A stretch of DNA of 64,000 nt. Source: an uncultured Bacilli bacterium. GTDB taxonomy: Bacteria; Bacillota_I; Bacilli_A; RF39; UBA660. This document shows, one piece after another, positions 62,468-64,000 of this stretch; the stretch's first letter is position 1, and each line of letters starts with the position of its first letter. The position numbers and the translations under genes are program-made. The notes beneath the pieces are model-generated. The model ran no database searches. It was given only the letters and a program-made list of their open reading frames with translations, and was not told the DNA's origin. The stretch is taken from positions 92,675-156,674 of the forward strand of contig CAKOXO010000003.1 of assembly GCA_934130165.1 (NCBI GenBank), given 5' to 3'.

Positions 62468-64000
62468 TTATCTAACATAAACATTAAAATCAACGCGTCC
62501 TTTTATACCAGTTACATGTCCATTATTACTATATTGCCATATTTTCCAATTTCCTTTGTAATCTGTTACTCGTTTTGGATAAATATCATATATATTCTCA
62601 TTAGGATTGTCACTAATCTTTGTTCCAGTATAATGTGCAACCCACTCTGTATAATTCAATAATTTTTTTTCAGCAAATCTAGCACTCGCATATACCTTTA
62701 CATCAATACCGTTTTGTCTAGCAAATTTTGAATAAGTTTCAACAATATTTTTATATTGTTCACTTGTCATATGAGTATAATACTCTATATCATAATACGT
62801 CGGAATGCTAGTACTGACACCATATTTTTTATATATATGTACCATATTTCTAGCTTCCTGTAGTGCTTCTGCAGTGTTTTCAGCATAACTGAAGTAATAT
62901 ATTGAATAAGGAATTCCTAGTCTTTTAACAGCGGCAATATTTCTTTTAAACTTAGCATCTTCTATATAAGCACCTCTACCTATTCTCAATATTACACCGT
63001 CAATGTCACCAGATTTCCATAGGGAATCCCACTCTATATCACCCTGTGCATATGATACATCAATCCATAATTTAACATTTTTCTTTAGACATTCTCCTGT
63101 ATCACTAAATAAATGTCTACTTCCAGATATCTTTGACATTCCTCTTGCTTTTGTACCATCAGCATAAAAGTAATATTCTTTATTATCTATTGTTTGCCAT
63201 CCTGTTTGTAAAACACCATTATCATCAAAGTTGTACCAGTTGTTATCTATTTCTAATCTACCTGTATATATTATACCTGTAGTAGGATCACTGTAATAAA
63301 TGTTTCCATTAGGTGTTTGAGCCCAACCAAAGTACAGTTTATATGAATTTATCCCAAATAAATATTTTTGTCCATTTATTGTTTGAATGCCATTTAAAAG
63401 TATTCCATCACTATTTGTATAATATATTCCTTTTTGATCACCATATGTTATTTCTGCTAATCCTGATGTATATAACTTGCCTGAGGTTATCCCAAAAAGA
63501 TATTTTTGTCCATTTATTGTTTGAATACCGTATTGCATAGCTCCATTAGCATCAAAATAATATTTATCATTTTCTATTGTTCTTATAGTGTTTTTGACCA
63601 TTTTTCCAGTCTCATCATCAAAATAGTACTTATTCTTACCTACAACCTTAAAACCAATTTCCACTTGCCCCTCACTATTTGTATAATATACTCCTTGTTG
63701 TTCTCCATATGTTATCTCCGCTAATCCCGCTGTATATAATTTTCCGGAGGTTATTCCTAGTAAATATTTCTTTCCTGCTACTTCTACTATTCCTTTTTGT
63801 AGCTTTCCTTCTTCATTAAAATAATACTTATCTTTTCCTATAGTTTGGAAACCTGTTTGTACTATTCCTTCACTATTTGTATAATATACTCCTTGTTGAT
63901 TTCCATATGTTATCTCTGCAACACCTGATGTATATAGTTTTCCAGAGGTTATTCCTAGTAAATATTTCTTTCCTGCTACTTCTACTATTCCTTTTTGTAG
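62468..64000 (-). CDS. GH25 lysozyme with cell-wall-binding repeats, 5' end outside window
   Basis: The frame is open to base 64000, so at least 511 residues are present and the start is outside; the GTG at 63664 is internal. The N-terminal part is made of glucan/choline-binding-type repeats (KYYFDDETGKMV, YLLGITSGKLYTSG, GVYYTNSEG). The C-terminal ~200 residues are a GH25 muramidase domain: KLWIDVSYAQGDIEW with the first Asp, GVILRIGRGAY, TYYDIEYYTHM with the Asp-x-Glu pair, and WQYSNNGHVTGI near the end. It should bind wall polymers and cleave MurNAc-GlcNAc bonds. A signal peptide is expected in the missing part. Next to the glycan operon, it may act on the same wall, for growth or competition. 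Confidence 0.9.
   Translation of the reverse strand, partial: LQKGIVEVAGKKYLLGITSGKLYTSGVAEITYGNQQGVYYTNSEGIVQTGFQTIGKDKYYFNEEGKLQKGIVEVAGKKYLLGITSGKLYTAGLAEITYGEQQGVYYTNSEGQVEIGFKVVGKNKYYFDDETGKMVKNTIRTIENDKYYFDANGAMQYGIQTINGQKYLFGITSGKLYTSGLAEITYGDQKGIYYTNSDGILLNGIQTINGQKYLFGINSYKLYFGWAQTPNGNIYYSDPTTGIIYTGRLEIDNNWYNFDDNGVLQTGWQTIDNKEYYFYADGTKARGMSKISGSRHLFSDTGECLKKNVKLWIDVSYAQGDIEWDSLWKSGDIDGVILRIGRGAYIEDAKFKRNIAAVKRLGIPYSIYYFSYAENTAEALQEARNMVHIYKKYGVSTSIPTYYDIEYYTHMTSEQYKNIVETYSKFARQNGIDVKVYASARFAEKKLLNYTEWVAHYTGTKISDNPNENIYDIYPKRVTDYKGNWKIWQYSNNGHVTGIKGRVDFNVYVR
63605..64000 (-). repeat. 198-bp tandem coding repeats in the wall-binding region
   Basis: Two 66-codon units (64000-63803 and 63802-63605) start with LQKGIVEVAGKKYLLGITSG. 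Their first ~130 bases are almost identical in DNA. Less similar copies continue downstream to about 63300 (YLFGITSGKLYTSGLAEITY). The array runs off the window edge. Confidence 0.8.

Noticed and set aside
62468..63664. GTG at 63664 as the start of the GH25 gene
   Set aside because: The frame continues upstream through two more wall-binding repeats to base 64000, with no ribosome site before the GTG.
1..64000. tRNA, rRNA, insertion sequence or phage genes
   Set aside because: No cloverleaf, rRNA-like block, transposase, integrase or terminal inverted repeats were recognised by eye; a tRNAscan or ISfinder run would settle this.

Overview
The window is very A+T-rich DNA with short intergenic gaps, strong Shine-Dalgarno sites (GGAGG and AGGTGATAAT types), TTGACA/TATAAT promoters and many hairpin/T-run terminators. 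The gene content suggests an anaerobic low-GC Firmicute. It includes pyruvate:ferredoxin oxidoreductase, a glycyl radical enzyme, radical-SAM and acyl-CoA dehydratase activase chemistry, a CIRCE-controlled ClpB, and a GH25 lysozyme with wall-binding repeats. A gut member of the Bacilli/Mollicutes-related lineages (RF39- or Erysipelotrichia-like) would fit, but this is inference. TGA is used as a real stop at three gene junctions (518-520, 17932-17934, 35243-35245), so the code is the standard bacterial one. Only the first two genes and one small RNA are on the + strand; everything else is on the - strand.

Layout. 1-1.5 kb: end of a 2-hydroxyacyl-CoA dehydratase-like gene plus its activase, closed by a bidirectional terminator. 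1.5-10.2 kb: a 1462-residue surface subtilase with leucine-rich and MBG-like repeats, a YkpA-type ABC-F ATPase, a two-gene operon with a tandem kinase-like protein, and a gene remnant. 10.2-15.2 kb: a secreted glucosaminidase-like protein, an ABC exporter pair, and three uncharacterised genes, one of them DUF1292. 15.3-17.9 kb: a sulfur/thiol island (cysteine desulfurase, thioredoxin-like protein, thioredoxin-CcdA fusion). 17.9-20.4 kb: a diguanylate cyclase and acidic proteins of unknown role. 20.5-25.3 kb: two sigma-factor-like genes, one carrying eight tandem region-4-like modules. 25.3-28.8 kb: clpB and trxB-trxA. 28.86-29.0 kb: a probable independent structured RNA. 29-34.3 kb: PFOR, a phosphodiester glycosidase-like protein and a membrane-anchored coiled-coil protein.

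From 34.3 to 62.2 kb the window is a cell-surface polysaccharide region. The distal block starts at a promoter near 62.2 kb. Its first operon (62132 down to a terminator at 52.34 kb) holds Wzm/Wzt-type ABC export, a DUF616 transferase, five other glycosyltransferase genes, a DUF2142 protein and DUF2304. A second operon (52276 down to a terminator at 44.97 kb) holds a GlfT-like galactofuranosyltransferase, a Wzx flippase, a glycyl radical enzyme with its activase, another transferase and UDP-galactopyranose mutase. Further operons (44.9-34.3 kb) hold an acyltransferase, several GT2 enzymes, GtrA proteins, a GT-C-like protein and an Alg14/Alg13 pair in which Alg13 is fused to a GtrA domain. The right edge is the 3' part of a GH25 lysozyme with wall-binding repeats.

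The most unusual items are the sigma factor with the repeat array, the CxE-type glycyl radical enzyme inside a galactofuranose glycan operon, the unassigned hairpin-rich RNA at 28.9 kb, and the Alg13-GtrA fusion. Two damaged genes are visible: a GT2 gene at 42.1-42.8 kb with a frameshift and an internal loss of its membrane segments, and a remnant at 9.95-10.2 kb.
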